Position numbers and translations under genes: made by a program. The notes below the pieces were generated by a model. The model was not told where the DNA came from, did not search any database, and saw nothing but the letters and a program-made list of their open reading frames with translations. Of a stretch of 64,000 nucleotides of DNA, positions 47,228 to 59,157 are shown piece after piece. Source of the stretch: Aphelenchoides besseyi (taxonomy: Eukaryota; Nematoda; Chromadorea; Rhabditida; Aphelenchoididae); NCBI GenBank assembly GCA_024699855.1, contig JAMPIQ010000002.1, positions 4,588,001 to 4,652,000 of the forward strand. Direction: 5' to 3'. Numbering within the stretch: the first letter of the stretch is position 1; each line of letters opens with the position of its first letter.

Positions 47228-48456
47228 ATGACACAGCCTTCATCAACATCACTTGGAGTTGTAAGTCGCATGGTTCTGCGAGTCACTTGATTTTTTGTTA
47301 TTCAGGAAGACGTTTATCGCAGTGTGATTTCGGACGTGATTAGCAATCTACGAGAAACGTTTTTGGACGAGAACGTGGACGTGGATATTTTGCAACAGTT
47401 GAAAAAGGTCGGTAGTTTAAAACAACGCCGTTTAATCGAATTCAGGAGTGGGAGGACAAAGTCAATAAGTCGGGTGCTGTGAATTTCGATGGCAACAAAA
47501 CGATTGCACCACCACCTATTCGTCATCAACAACACAAACCACAGGCTCCGCAAGCCACACCAACACCAATAACCACATCAGTAAACGAATTGCGTTGATC
47601 TGTTTCTTAAAATCTTTTCCAGACATTTACCATTGCATCAACCAGCAATCCCGCACTTCAACTTCCGCAATCCATTCACACGACCGCTCACCTGCCGTCG
47701 TCATCGTCCGCTTTTGTCGTTCAACAACAACAATTGTCGAATTCAATGAGAATTCTTCAGCAACAACCGATGCTGATTCAGGCTCAACAAGCTCAGCAAT
47801 TGATGCGTCCTTCTCAACCGGCTACTTACTATCTTTCACAACAACACCAATTTTTACCGCAACAAACCATTTTACTCGGCTCGCAATCAGCTACAAATCC
47901 ACAACATATTACTCATCAACAACTTTTCTTTGCGACCCCTGGCGGCCAACCCCAACCAGTTTTACCAGTAAGCCAATTAACTAAACTTCTGACTTTCAAT
48001 TTTGTTTCAGATTGATCCTAAAGGCAAGAAAGAAATCAGTCAATTGGACGGTGGTCCCGGCATGACAGACTCGTCGAGCGAGGAAGAAGACGAAGAAGAA
48101 GATGATGGCATCAAGCAATAGTACAAAACAACCATTTTCACACTGTAATCTTCATTCTTTTAGTATTGGACTGCAGGACGAACACGCGGCGGACGGAGAG
48201 GTAACAAGATTAGTTAATTCGATTAAGCGTACTTTATATTTAGGGCGCCGAAGAAGACCCACTGAACTCGAATGATGATCAAAGCGACGAAGAGGACTTG
48301 GAGACGTTGTTTGATTCGGAGAACGTTGTTGTTTGCCAATTCGAAAAAGTGAACCGTGCGCGTTCAAAGTGGAAATTCATTCTGAAAGATGGAATCATGC
48401 ATTTGAATGGAAAAGATTACTGTTTTCAAAAGTGTACTGGTGAAGCTGAATGGTAA
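47228..48456 (+). CDS. GTF2A1: TFIIA alpha/beta subunit
   Basis: General transcription factor IIA large subunit; stabilises TBP on promoters. Seven exons, length-checked: 47228-47260, 47306-47407, 47446-47580, 47623-47967, 48011-48120, 48164-48200 and 48244-48456, 324 aa. The N-terminal four-helix segment reads VYRSVISDVISNLRETFLDE then LQQLKKEWEDKV. The long Gln/Pro-rich linker is typical, followed by an acidic run (SSSEEEDEEEDDG). The C-terminal beta-barrel ends CQFEKVNRARSKWKFILKDG then CFQKCTGEAEW, the invariant end of the family. Its start is 240 bp from the divergent HDHD3 start, so they may share a promoter region. AATAAA follows the stop by 120 bp. Confidence 0.97.
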
Positions 48457-48575
48457 TTGGCTCATTTAATCCTTTCGAACGAAAGTTAATTCGCTTTTCG
48501 GCATCGAATGTTTTTGCCGCTTAACTTGAAATTGTTCTGCAACTTACCACTATCCATTGTACGATAATGTTAAGA

Positions 48576-48581
48576 AATAAA
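48576..48581 (+). terminator. Polyadenylation signal of GTF2A1
   Basis: AATAAA 120 bp after the GTF2A1 stop and about 100 bp upstream of the LPGAT1 start. Confidence 0.6.
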
Positions 48582-48678
48582 TCGATGTGAACAGTTTTGT
48601 TTGATTGCTTTGAATTGGTTGAACGACCAATGAATATCTACCGTTGATTTAGTGTCTTTTGTAATCGAAGTTGAAGAA

Positions 48679-50267
48679 ATGGCCGATGAAACAGTTGCGG
48701 CTGAGCTTCGACAGCGTTATGTCGTTGAAGATGAGACCGAAGAGGAGCAGAATGCGAATGGAATCAATGCAAAGAAGAAAACGGAGAAACCACCGGGTTC
48801 TCGTTCTCGATGGTCGCAGGCTTCGTACTTTGAACGTGTAATTTGGGTTCTTGGTGTTCCACTGCGAGCTGTTTTGTGCGTTTCAAATGTTACCGTCTTT
48901 TTTGGTGAGTCAATTTTCATTGTTCTTTAAATTGTATGTTTATTTTTAGTTACATATTTTGGCTTTATGGTTACAGTGCTGTGGGCTCGATGGTTTTGGC
49001 CGCGATTCTATTGGTTTTACGAAGGAAAATTGTACATGTGGCTTCAAGGCTTCATTGGTATGTTTTTGCTTGTAGCTTATAACTCGAGATTTCGTTGCAG
49101 GTTATTGGGGTTATACCGCCGATTACGATGTCTACGAATATGGTGATGATATCACCAGTTACGGAGACTCGGATCGCGTTTTGGTTATGATCAATCACCA
49201 ATCGACTGCGGACGTTCCAACTTTGTTCACCGTTTTTCAACACAAAGGAGTTGCAACTCGAAAAACTCTCTGGTTGATGGACGTTATGTTTCGTTGGACT
49301 CCTTTTGGTATAATCGGACGCATGCACGGCGATTATTTCATTCAACAAGGCAAAGCGTCTCGTGATCGCGAATTGGTTCGTCTTCGTCAACATCTCGAGA
49401 AGGTTTTCTGGGATCGTGATCGTCGCTGGGTCATCATCTTTCCCGAAGGTGGTTTCTATTACAAACGTGTTGAAAGCAGTCAAAAGTAATTCGTTTTGTT
49501 GTAATCGTATTCAGTCAAATTTGTTTCAGATACGCACGTGAAAATGGATTCCCACATTTGAAACACACGACTTTACCGCGAATGGGAGCTGTCAAAGTCA
49601 TTTTAGACACTTTGGGTCCACGAAAAGAAGATGCCGATTCGCGCGAATCCTCGTCTACAAGTCTTCATCAATCTCGTTCCGGAAATCACATTAAACTTCT
49701 AAAAGATACAGTTGGTGCAATTCGTGAAAAGAAATACGTCAAAGGTTCATTCATCGTCGATTGCCGTTAATCACGACTTTATTTCAGAGACTCGCCCACC
49801 AATCAAGTACGTACTCGATGTTACAATTGCCTATCCGAACGCTCATCCACTCAGTTTGGGAACCTTGATATTCGGCAACAGAGAGAACTGTGATATTGCT
49901 GGTTTGTTAGAAGAACGCGGACAACAACTAATTCATTTGTAGTTAATTACAAAATGTATCGAGCCAGCGAAGTGCCTTTTCATGACGAGACGAAATTACG
50001 CGATTGGATGTACAAAGTATACCAAGAGAAAGACGAACTGTTGGGTATGTCGAATGATGATAATCGATTAGTGTTGTCGTTTATTCAGAACGATACTACA
50101 AGTGGGGTACGTTCAATGAGGGTGAACGTGGACATCGAATCGTCTTTCCGTGGTCACGAATCATTGGTCAATACGCGTTTTGGTTCGGAAGTTTCTTCTT
50201 ACAAATGAAATTCTATTCGTTTTTGTTGTCCAAGCTTTACTACTTTTTCTTTCCGCCATTACATTAA
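48679..50267 (+). CDS. LPGAT1: LPGAT1-like lysophospholipid acyltransferase
   Basis: Membrane-bound PlsC-type acyltransferase acting on lysophospholipids in the ER. Seven exons, length-checked: 48679-48904, 48950-49057, 49101-49485, 49530-49744, 49788-49901, 49943-50044 and 50089-50267, 442 aa. The N-terminal extension is acidic and Lys-rich. Membrane segments near WVLGVPLRAVLCVSNVTVFF and GFMVTVLWARWFWPRFYWF precede the catalytic block. NHQSTADVPT is the H-x4-D motif; WLMDVMFRWTPFGIIGRMHG and IIFPEGGFYYKR are the other PlsC motifs. VTIAYPNAHPLSLG follows. A C-terminal hydrophobic segment (IIGQYAFWFGSFFLQMKFYS) ends FFFPPLH. Order and motifs match LPGAT1. A TTTAG just upstream of the ATG (48648-48652) could be a trans-splice acceptor. 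Confidence 0.93.
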
Positions 50268-50736
50268 CTTTGTGATTCTCTCTGTTCGCTCTTTCCTGTA
50301 TAACAGTACATCCCCTTAAATGCTCAGCAAATCGCCGTCTATCAGCATTTTGTTTAACCATGGCTAACTTAAATTATTTTCGCGATTGCATGGTCACTGA
50401 AAAGTTGCTATCGACACCATTCGCTTAATACCGGTGATTTAGTCACACTCATTGTTATATTCATTTTTGTGCATAAAATACGACTGATAATCTTAAGTTT
50501 TAATCACTCTAACACATACAAGCAGCATTAATAAATATGTTCGAAGGTTAGGCAAAACATGTTTTAAGCATTTGGAATAAACTCGTTTTTGAATACAACA
50601 TAGTGGTGAAGAAGCGTTAGGAACAACGTGATTACAATGATTATTGTGTGTGATGTTGAAAGGACTAATTAGAAATTTCAGTGAATTATCATTAGAAGTA
50701 CAGAAGCAAAGTGAACAACAAACAAGTGGATCGCGT
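50268..50736. other. Convergent 3' intergenic
   Basis: AT-rich sequence between the LPGAT1 and EHD stops, likely both 3' UTRs. No gene seen. Confidence 0.5.
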
Positions 50737-52889
50737 TTAACTCTCAAGTTTCGGGTAAAGACCGGACGATTCAGCAAGATCACGTTTTGTGGGAGGAATC
50801 AAATGTTTCGGCAATTCAGTTGGCAACTCGTGACCATCCAACTTCAAATTGATCAAATATTCAGCAAGTGCAAATTCGTCCGAATCCAATTGCCCGTCTT
50901 TGTCGATGTCTGATAGCTTCCAGATCTTTCCAAGCACTGAGTTCGGCAATTTCGACTTCAGCATGTACTCTTTGGCGGCACGTCCACTAATCTTTCCGTC
51001 CACGGGTCCCAAGTCAGCAAATGCTTCGTCCGATTTGTAACGACTAAAAAACGTTTCGGTTAGTTTCCCAACAACAAAGCATGTGAAATTCAAATTCGCT
51101 TACTTGTCACGATTAACCACCCACTCGGTTTCGTCAGCTCCTTTATCGAATCCTTCGCCTTTTCCAAATCCGAACGGTGTGGAAGTTTCTTTTTCATGGG
51201 CGAAGGCACCACCTTGAACTTCTGGTTGTCTGATCGGTTTGGATGTATCACCACCGTCTCTTTCAACGGCCGCTGCTTCTTCTTTCGGGATTTGATTCAT
51301 AAGTCGTGCTGAAAATGACCAGTATAACGATTGTTGATGATAAACATACCAATATCCGTTGCAAGCATGTTGTCAACCACTTCGATGAGTCGTGGTTTGA
51401 TTGCATTGAAGCGCGTGAAATCGGCGTTTTTCAGGTTCTCTCGCATTTTTTCGACATCCGGAAAATCACCAGGCGAAATACCGTGTTCTTTCTGAAAGTC
51501 TAATGTTACCGGGCCAAGTTCTGATAGATACCTGCAATTGCTCAAAGATCTTGTCCAAGTTCTGAATCAACTCCTTCTTCTTCTTCTCTTTGCCAATCAT
51601 CGAAGGCATTTGTTTGCGAAGTTCGGCGATGATATAAGCATGCACTTTGGCCAATCGAGCTCGTTTAATCAGATCATTGAGTTTGCGAAGTGCTGCATTG
51701 CGAGGTAAAGATTGAAGATCAGCAAACAGATCGTGTTGTTCGTCTTGGAAGAGTCGGCGATTGATGTCGTTATGTAATTGATGATCCCAGAAAGTGCCAA
51801 TATACTAAATTGATCAATGTAAGGCCACTGACAAAAATGAACTTACCACTCGAGAAACTTCTGGAGTCTTAAAGACTTTACCCAACGACCACATCAATGC
51901 GCCGTATACACGCATTAAACTAATACAAAAATCGAATTTTGGATGATTAGAAAGTTACCTTTGATGATCAACCATGTCCGACTTATTAAGAACAATTCGA
52001 ATTTTGTCTTCATTTCCAGCCAACGCTTCAATGCAACGCTTAAACTCATCAGAACTGAAAACATGTTAACAAAACTCGAAAACCTATGGAACCTACATGT
52101 CCAATTTGTGAGCATCGAACAACAAGATGATTCGATCGACACGTTCGGCAAACCATTCAAGAACTCCGACAAAATCGTAACCACGATCAAGTCTTAAAAG
52201 CAGCAGACTATTAAGCGTAAAAGCTACGAACAAACCGTTGTTTTTCACCGGAGAGAATTCCGGGCGTATCAACGATTGTAACGCTTTTGAGAACCTCGTT
52301 ATCCAACGTTGAACATTGAAAACGATTGAGAAATGCGTTTCCGAACCTAAATCAACAGACTAATCGTTGTCTATCGTAGCTCACAAACTTCGTCAAGGCT
52401 CTAAACTGCTTGTTCGCATCAACGACCAATGCATTGCCCGGAATACTTCCCTCGTCTTTGTCGTGCATCACAGCAATAAAACGATCGGTTGTAGGCTCTA
52501 AAGACACAATGAAAACACGATAAAAACTCCTCAAAATACCTGGTCCAATCCTCAAGCCCGGAAAATCTTGTTCGAGCAGAAATCTGTAGACAGTGAAAGC
52601 TTAACAAAATATCGATTATCTTCTACCTGATGAAAGTGGTCTTTCCAGTCGAATATTGGCCAACCAACAGAATCATTGGAGCGGCCGTGAAATCGGGATC
52701 GTCGAGAGCCGGCGAATGAAACTCGTGAAATTTGTAATACTCCTCAAGCGGGTAAAGTTTCTGCTTGTAAATGTTCTTGAGACTGTCGCCCACTGATTCC
52801 AAAACCTAAGAAAAAAATCGAATTTCATCCAAAAAAACTGAACTCACATCTTGATCTTTTTGCTTCGACTTGTGCATCCACGAAAACAT
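50737..52889 (-). CDS. EH-domain ATPase EHD/RME-1
   Basis: Dynamin-like membrane-remodelling ATPase of the endocytic recycling compartment (C. elegans RME-1, vertebrate EHD1-4). Multi-exon; starts [15 protein letters not shown]1 is [19 protein letters not shown]3 is [16 protein letters not shown]4 is [14 protein letters not shown]. The helical domain includes [18 protein letters not shown] and [21 protein letters not shown] linker rich in acidic and Gly residues leads to the C-terminal EH domain, with an EF-hand [16 protein letters not shown] and KIWKLSDID. The family-typical [11 protein letters not shown] is followed by a short extra tail ending SGLYPKLES. All nucleotide-binding motifs are intact. 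Start and end agree with the family. Confidence 0.95.
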
Positions 52890-54041
52890 TGTGAAAATTG
52901 GTACCAAGAGCTTGAGGGACCCAAACGAACATATAATGAGCGATGATAAAACACACGACACGTATGTTTCGCAAAAACAAACGACTGAACACGGCAAATT
53001 GTTTTCCGTCTCAAAAGAAACTTTCGAAACGGCTGAACATCATGACTGAAAAATTGGATGAGTCAGCAGATTGCGGACAAAATTCGAAAGCAAAGATCGA
53101 AATGGAGAAATCGATTCAGCAAATGACGTGACAAGTCGAAATGGAATTAGACACTCTCGCTCCTTCGGCTGTTCGTTCACATCAACATAAATGGACGAAC
53201 TTTTCCCAACGCATAGAATTTCCCATCGAAGTGTCAGAAAGAAAAACGACTGCTGACGAAAAGAGATCAATCGGAGGATGCAGCGACAAGTCGCCTTCGA
53301 CTTTTCGATCAACGAGCAGCGACCTTGGCGGTTTGTTGGAAGACCGAGGGCGGCGGTTGGTTGCAATCAAAACATACAATCAACTCGAGATAATGTCCGA
53401 GAGTTATTATTCCATTCAAATGACAGCACTAAAGAGCTTTTTCCACTGCTCGACTGCGAACAACCGAGAACGAAAGCCAACAGCCACGAACGAGAGTGAA
53501 GGGGTTTCAGTGGTTTTGTTTATCTTTTGACGTCGTGACTGCGGATGAAAATCGGAGGCCACAGTTGTGCCTTGTAATTTGCACCTTTTCAATCACGCGC
53601 TCTTTTCATGTCAATCAATTGCTGTGGTTGTGAAGACAAGAAACCAAACACTTCTAGCAGTGAGCTTTACGTGTTGACCAATGGTGGAGCTCTTGGTTTG
53701 ATTGTCAAAACAATTCAAATCTGACTATACGCCAACTCTTCAGTTATCTCTACAACGCATCAAAACCACTTTCATACTGGACGATCACAATTGGAGAGGA
53801 TTATATTCATGAATAATGTCATCAATGTGTTGGTTTTCTTCGATTCTTAAAGTTAACGTAAAAAATATCTGCTTGACGTCTATGCGAAGTCGTTAATTGC
53901 AAAGAAGTGAAAGTACCGCGCATTACACACAACTGCGGAGAAGCGGCGCCTATTAAAGAAGTGAAGATCATAAACACTAAAGACGAGTTTTATGTTAGTT
54001 TCCATTTTGTCGAGTTAACTCGCAGTTTATCAGCTTTCAAA
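52890..54041. other. Intergenic, nothing firm
   Basis: Two overlapping plus-strand frames (53141-53530 and 53278-53499) lack domains and have a minus-strand shadow. A short frame at 53609 reading MSINCCGCEDKKPN is suggestive of an exon but cannot be extended. The EHD and Cys-rich gene promoters should lie here. Confidence 0.4.
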
Positions 54042-54618
54042 ATGAACAAATCTGGCATCATATCAACAGTGGTGAGTAGAAATCTAAGGAACAAGTCGAG
54101 CTGTTTAGTTTGTTCTTTTGTGTCAATGGACTTTGGCTGAAGGTAAACAAGAGAAATGAATTCAACTTATGGTTTCAGATTGTGTCGATAAGTTCTGTCC
54201 GCCCAACACTTATTGTGAGGCCAAGTACATAGTTAAATGCAATAAACCGCCTTGTCGACCGATATTCGCTTGTTTGCCAGTATCTCAGAACGGCAAGTCC
54301 TCAACCTCACACCTAATTTCGTTGATTTAGGCTGCGCCGAAATGCAATGCTCGAAAGGTCTGGTTTGCGTTGAACGAGTTGTTCCGTGTATCAGTCAAGC
54401 TTGTAAGAAAATTGGAGTTTGCGCGAAACCTAACAGTAAGTTTCCATCGAATCGCTTAAAATCGTCAACTTGTTTTAGCCTGTGAAGCTCAAGTCTGTCC
54501 ACCATCTCATCGCTGTAAATTGGACGATGGAAAACCGAAATGTGTTCGTGGAATTTTTACGCTCTCAGACGTTATTGCTCAGCTGCCTCAGAAAACAAAG
54601 AACGAATCTGAAAGCTGA
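54042..54618 (+). CDS. Secreted Cys-rich repeat protein
   Basis: Five exons, length-checked: 54042-54071, 54109-54142, 54179-54292, 54331-54435 and 54479-54618, 140 aa. Residues 1-20 are a signal peptide (MNKSGIISTVFVLLCQWTLA). Three Cys-rich repeats follow with the pattern C-x4-C-x5-C: DCVDKFCPPNTYCEAKY, GCAEMQCSKGLVCVERV and TCEAQVCPPSHRCKLDDG. Repeats 1 and 2 continue with C-x4-C-x5-6-C. The C-terminal tail is Cys-free (GIFTLSDVIAQLP). The short repeats recall follistatin-N-like or protease-inhibitor-like modules, without a firm match. The exon 3-4 junction works only with a GC donor (GCAAGT at 54293). Likely extracellular. Confidence 0.75.
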
Positions 54619-54924
54619 TAAACGACAAGAGCAATTGTGCACTTTATTTCGATTCTATAACTTAAGTAAACGAACAAAGTTAACCCGTTTGTTGCACCGG
54701 ATTTCGAATCAATCTTTCTAACACAGATTACACGATGCTAAGCAATTTTGTCGCATGTAAGTACTCGCTGTGCAGAAACGAATCCAACTCTGAAATCGGT
54801 CGGAGTTTGAATGAAAACAAATATTCTGATTACCTGACAACGACCCACAGGTTCACGGTCGAAACATTGAGCGGCTGCGTTGTTAAGTCTTGGAGTTGTT
54901 CCGCTTACCAACGGACGACGAGCA

Positions 54925-56145
54925 TCAATAAACGGTGAAGCTGAAGCCATCTGATGTTTAAGTTAACTAAACGCAGACTTACGGCGACGATTCATTTGCA
55001 TTTGTGGCAACGGAATCGGCTGTGTTAAACGGCGATCTGGAGTTTGTGGAATAGGACGAGGAGCCAGCGTCGATTGTGGAAGTGCAGGAATCTAAACTCG
55101 TGAAATTGAAAGGTTTGATGCAAAACAACGTACGAAAACATTCGGTCGTTGAGTGACTGGTGATGGAGCGATGAAGCTTGATGCTGGACGGGCAAATGAA
55201 ATGGATTGTGGAACGGGAGAAAACTGAAATCATCTTTTTCGATTCTTACAATCAACATACTGGTCGAGGAACAACAGAAACAGCAGGTCGTTCATTTGCC
55301 AAGGCATTTTGTAAGAAGTCCGAGTTTCCTTGATTGAACATTCGGAACGTTTCGATTTTGAAACGACCGGCTGGTGGCGGCGCCGTAATCGCAGCTTTCT
55401 GCCAGTTTCCAACTTCTCTTTGTAGTTTGCAAGGCGGCAAAGGAGCGGAAACAACTGACTTAACCCAAAATTGTCTTAACGATACGACTACTGTTGCACT
55501 AAACATCATTCGAATGATAACACTAAGATTGAAATCCCATACACGAATTGAACTGTCGATTGCTCGTCGCGATCATTTTTCCAAAACAAAGTCAAACGTT
55601 TCTTCTTTTCATCGTGTGAATGAGTGGCAGAATCTTTGGTTCGGAAACACTGTTGTCGCCAACTTCCATTGGCATCGATGTTAATGAATTGACCGACTCT
55701 GAAGAAGCAATGTTGCAGTGAAATCAAACATCAAAACGACTTACCGTTGTCCCGCGTTTGTACCCTGATATACAAACGGTTGCATTGCAAATCCCTTGAA
55801 TTGATCTTTCGTTGTGTTTCCAATCATAGACACTAAATCGAGCATATGAAAACGAAAGAACAAGATCGCTACTTACGCTCAACTGGTTGATTGAGCCAAT
55901 AACACGACTGTTTGATTTCAATGTGAAAAGGCGGTGGACTGAGTTGTAATCCTTCAAAAAACATTTCAATTAGTGTTCAACAAGTTTTTGTTGTTTTATC
56001 GCTTGAACACTTCCACCCTACCTCCTTGATGTTCCACTGCTTCCAACGGATTCATCGACTCGTAGGCTGCTCGAATGCACGGTGATCCATCCGGCCAACC
56101 AACAACTGTGGTCAATTGAAGCAGTAGAAGGACGAGAATGGCCAT
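54925..56145 (-). CDS. Secreted Reeler-domain protein
   Basis: Starts at 56145 with a signal peptide (MAILVLLLLQLTTVVGW). The Reeler (Reelin N-terminal) domain covers most of the first 170 residues. It opens WPDGSPCIRAAYESMNPLEA, as in the canonical G-YPDG-A-x-SM-P start. It continues with FHIEIKQSCYWLNQPVE and QFKGFAMQPFVYQGTN, then WRQQCFRTKDSATHSHDEKK and closes with SATVVVSLRQFWV. A Pro-rich low-complexity tail follows (VPQSISFARPASS, ALPQSTLAPRPIPQTPD), ending RRHGFSFTVY. Five or more GT-AG introns. In insects, Reeler proteins include immune-induced secreted factors; function here is inferred. No membrane anchor is visible. Confidence 0.8.
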
Positions 56146-56724
56146 TTCGAATCAACTGAAAGGTCGGAAGTCGAAATTTGATGCGCAACTTTTTCGGGTC
56201 GATAAGAATCAAAGGGCGTGTGCAGCACGTACATTCGCGAGGGGTCCAAAAATTACTCCCCAGTTTTTTGACTTCCGACAAAAACGCGTTTTGTAATTGA
56301 AACTGCAAACGCCGTAAAAATTCCAACGTCGCGTTGACGTTACGGAATTCGTGACAAACAAAACGTAAAAACTAGACAGATCATAACGTGGTGTCGTAAG
56401 CTCGCTAAAAACAACTTTAGTTCATCACTTAAGTTGATTAACCTTTCAATCCATGACCCAGTAACCTCTAATCGACGCGAAACGGGTTTCAATAGTAACC
56501 TTGAAACATACCAAGTCAACATTGACGTAATGAGCATCCGTCGCAAACTTAAAATCGAGAGTCTCCGTTGCAGATTGTCACGAAAGTTCTTTTTGCGGCT
56601 TCAATGAGATTCTCCAATAAAGAAGCGAATTTATTCGATCAAGAAGAACAAGAGACCTGCATCGTACATAATTGAGACATGTGCTTTCCTTTGTTGTGTA
56701 CATAATTAACTAGTGAATTTAAGT
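56146..56724. other. Intergenic, nothing identified
   Basis: Contains the 5' flank of the Reeler gene and the 3' flank of the next minus-strand gene. No coding signal. Confidence 0.5.
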
Positions 56725-58030
56725 CTAAGTAAATTCTTCAAACTGTTGATAACTACGGAAGGTGCTACTTTGATATCCGAGCGATCGATCGCGTGACATC
56801 CGATTCAAAACCGTGCGTCTTTCGATCGTATTGTTTTGATCGCTTGTTTCCAAATCTTGACTAAGACCTTTTTTGGCTATTTTCTGTCTTATCGGCGAAC
56901 TTCCAAATCGTTGAACAGCCGACGAAGCTCGAGGCATACCATGTGGCACACTAGTAGGCCAAATAGTTGTTGCAGAAGTTCGCGGAATATTAAGACGAGA
57001 TTCAGCAGCTCGAGGTATCGGAATGGTCGTAGAAGCTTCATAGTTGTATTGAATCTAAGTTCAAGCTTATTAGTTTTCTGCAATCGAAATTACCTGGTAA
57101 AGTCCAATTTGACCGCAATTTCTTGCTCTCAAACGTTCGCACCTGCAAATTGACCGTAAATGTTGGTCCAATTATAGACTAACATGTCCAGCGCTTGAAC
57201 AATATTGTTTGGATGCATCAAATTTCCGAATTCGCAACATAACACGTACGCGAAACTATGCGATTGGTCTCTTCTGAACCCTATTAGTAAGCATGATTTC
57301 TTAACTGTTGACTCACGCATATGAATTGCGGATTCGTAACAGTGACATACGTCGAAGATTCCATATTCTTGGTGCAAACTTGTAGATCTCACGAGCTCCA
57401 GTCCACACCAGCCACGATTTCTCTAATTGCGGCGACTAGATAATTGCGAATTATGTTTCGACGTTCAATAAAACTTACTCGGCCATTAGAATCAAGGATT
57501 TTGAAACTTGAGATAATAAAACCGCTATGACGATGGGACGGAAGAGAAACATCAATAAAGGAACTGGACTTTTGAATGTAATACAACTCTTCGTAGGCTC
57601 CTAAACAAACTATTATCTTTCACTTTATTTCTAATCACTAACCAAACATAGATTGCTTGTTGGTCTCGAAAGACGAACTCAACGTTGGATTATTGTCAAA
57701 GGCGTTGGGTGAAAAGACGGAGAAGTGTAGAAACGGAAACATTGCGTGTGGTTCAATACAACGCAAAAGAATGGCTTCTCGAAAGGATGGCAACGATCGA
57801 ATTCGATTACAGTCAATGAGTGCGTGGTCCAAGGACGCATCTTCACGTTTGAAATCAACAGCACTCGAGTCTCGACTTGTTGACTGACCAACGAAGCCAA
57901 GAAATATACAGCGATCACTGTTCATTGAAGAGCCACTACTTTCCACAAATTCGGCAGCGTCCTCACTGTTCTGAAATTGGTTGATTTCGTCTGTTGCTAT
58001 TGCCCACAGAATTGTAATCATGACAACCAT
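56725..58030 (-). CDS. Unrecognised secreted or surface protein
   Basis: Not recognised. Starts at 58030 with a short hydrophobic leader (MVVMITILWAIATDE). The first exon (about 125 codons) has acidic and Ser-rich parts and several Cys. Later exons read LYYIQKSSSFIDVSLPSHRH, then QEYGIFDVCHCYESAIHM|RFRRDQSH (intron GTGAGT...ATAG), YVLCCEFGNLMHPNNIVQAL, and MCERLRARNCGQIGLYQ, each joined in phase. The C-terminus is basic and Ser/Arg-rich (SSPIRQKIAKKGLSQDLE, FRSYQQFEEF). It has paired Cys (CC, CHC) but no known domain. The junction between exons near 57400-57480 was not resolved. Same strand as the Reeler gene. Confidence 0.6.
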
Positions 58031-58710
58031 TCGAGTTTATCGTTGCACTCCGAACACTCAAACGTGACATTTTATAGGCAACTCCCCGCCCGACTGCTTT
58101 TACATTTGAAGTTTATTTCGGAAACAAAACGTTCACGCATTGTACTTTAAAAGTCAGTACTTAACAGCTGCAAACGTTTGAAAGAAAAGACCGGAAATCA
58201 AACTGCAACTAGTTGGAGAGTACGACACCAAAACGAAACACCTTCAGAATTATCGGAAATCACTGAACTGTATACAAGACGATTCGTTCCGCCTTATCGC
58301 TCAATAACAACAGATGTACGTGAAGATGCTCTCGATGTACGTGAAGATGTTCTCGATGTACAAACTAACTCATGACTTCCACTTTTGGTCTTTTTCGAAT
58401 CGAACAGAAATCGTCTTATTGAAATCTTATGAATGCAAAGACTTTGCTCACTCAGAAGACAAATTCGCCTTTCTTGTCATTCGACTCAATTTCCTAGAAG
58501 CGCAAGGCGATCAAATTTCCGCTTCTACTTCATCGTTTATTTTGGATTGCGAGCATAACTTCAAGAGCTCTCTACTCACCTGCTTCAACAGCCCATCACT
58601 TGCCGTAGACGGCGAGAGATGAGCTGCTCGTCTGAACAAGAACTCCCTCGAGCAGTTCGACACACCGCCTGACAATGAGCGAGTAAACCTTCTCATTGAT
58701 TCAATTGACC
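58031..58710. other. Intergenic with a short repeat
   Basis: Frames at 58178-58375 and 58314-58622 (+) are partly made of the 21-bp repeat and show no domain. A minus-strand piece at 58511-58696 (SGGVSNCSREFLFRRAAH) may be the last exon of the gene at 58711. Confidence 0.4.
58313..58361 (+). repeat. 21-bp tandem repeat, 2.3 copies
   Basis: Units GATGTACGTGAAGATGYTCTC at 58313 and 58334, with a partial third copy. The two full copies differ by one base. Confidence 0.85.
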
Positions 58711-59157
58711 TTAGAGACTACGGACAATATTAAAACCGTCTGTGTAAACGCAAATACCCAACAGTCCAGTGGACTCAATTTTACGATGGACGTCACGAGT
58801 CGCAAAGTGCCGCAGCAAACTCGCGGAAATTGCAGTCGGTTTTTTGTTTTTGGCACCAATTCCCAAAAGAATTATAGTGCCAAGAATCAAGACGAGCAAT
58901 CCCGGTCTCACGTAGGAGAAACGAACAGCAAAAAACTTTTGCTTTTTGTTGTGACTAGAACGTTCGTTGTGGCCGAATCCGTTGGGATCGACGGCCCGTT
59001 TTCGATAACACTTACCGTCGGATCTGCAAATCCCTTGTGGTGACTTCGCGCAAATGGTCGATCCGGGAGCGAACTCAGAGTCGAACATTCGAACTCGGAA
59101 ATCGAAGAGCGCAACAGTCGAAATCCACGAGGTCTTCTTTGCTTCAAATAACTCCAA
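58711..59157 (-). CDS. Possible membrane protein, low confidence
   Basis: Open frame of 148 codons with no known domain. It has a Cys-containing segment (GSTICAKSPQGICRSDGK) and one membrane-like stretch (RPGLLVLILGTIILLGIG). A perfect GTAAGT donor lies inside it, right after ICRSDG, so the frame beyond may be intron and the membrane stretch an artefact. The true gene may instead join 58511-58696. Confidence 0.3.
   Translation of the reverse strand: MELFEAKKTSWISTVALFDFRVRMFDSEFAPGSTICAKSPQGICRSDGKCYRKRAVDPNGFGHNERSSHNKKQKFFAVRFSYVRPGLLVLILGTIILLGIGAKNKKPTAISASLLRHFATRDVHRKIESTGLLGICVYTDGFNIVRSL

Noticed and set aside
53141..53530. Plus-strand 129-aa frame
   Set aside because: No domain or signal peptide, with antisense frames over the same region and no splice chain.
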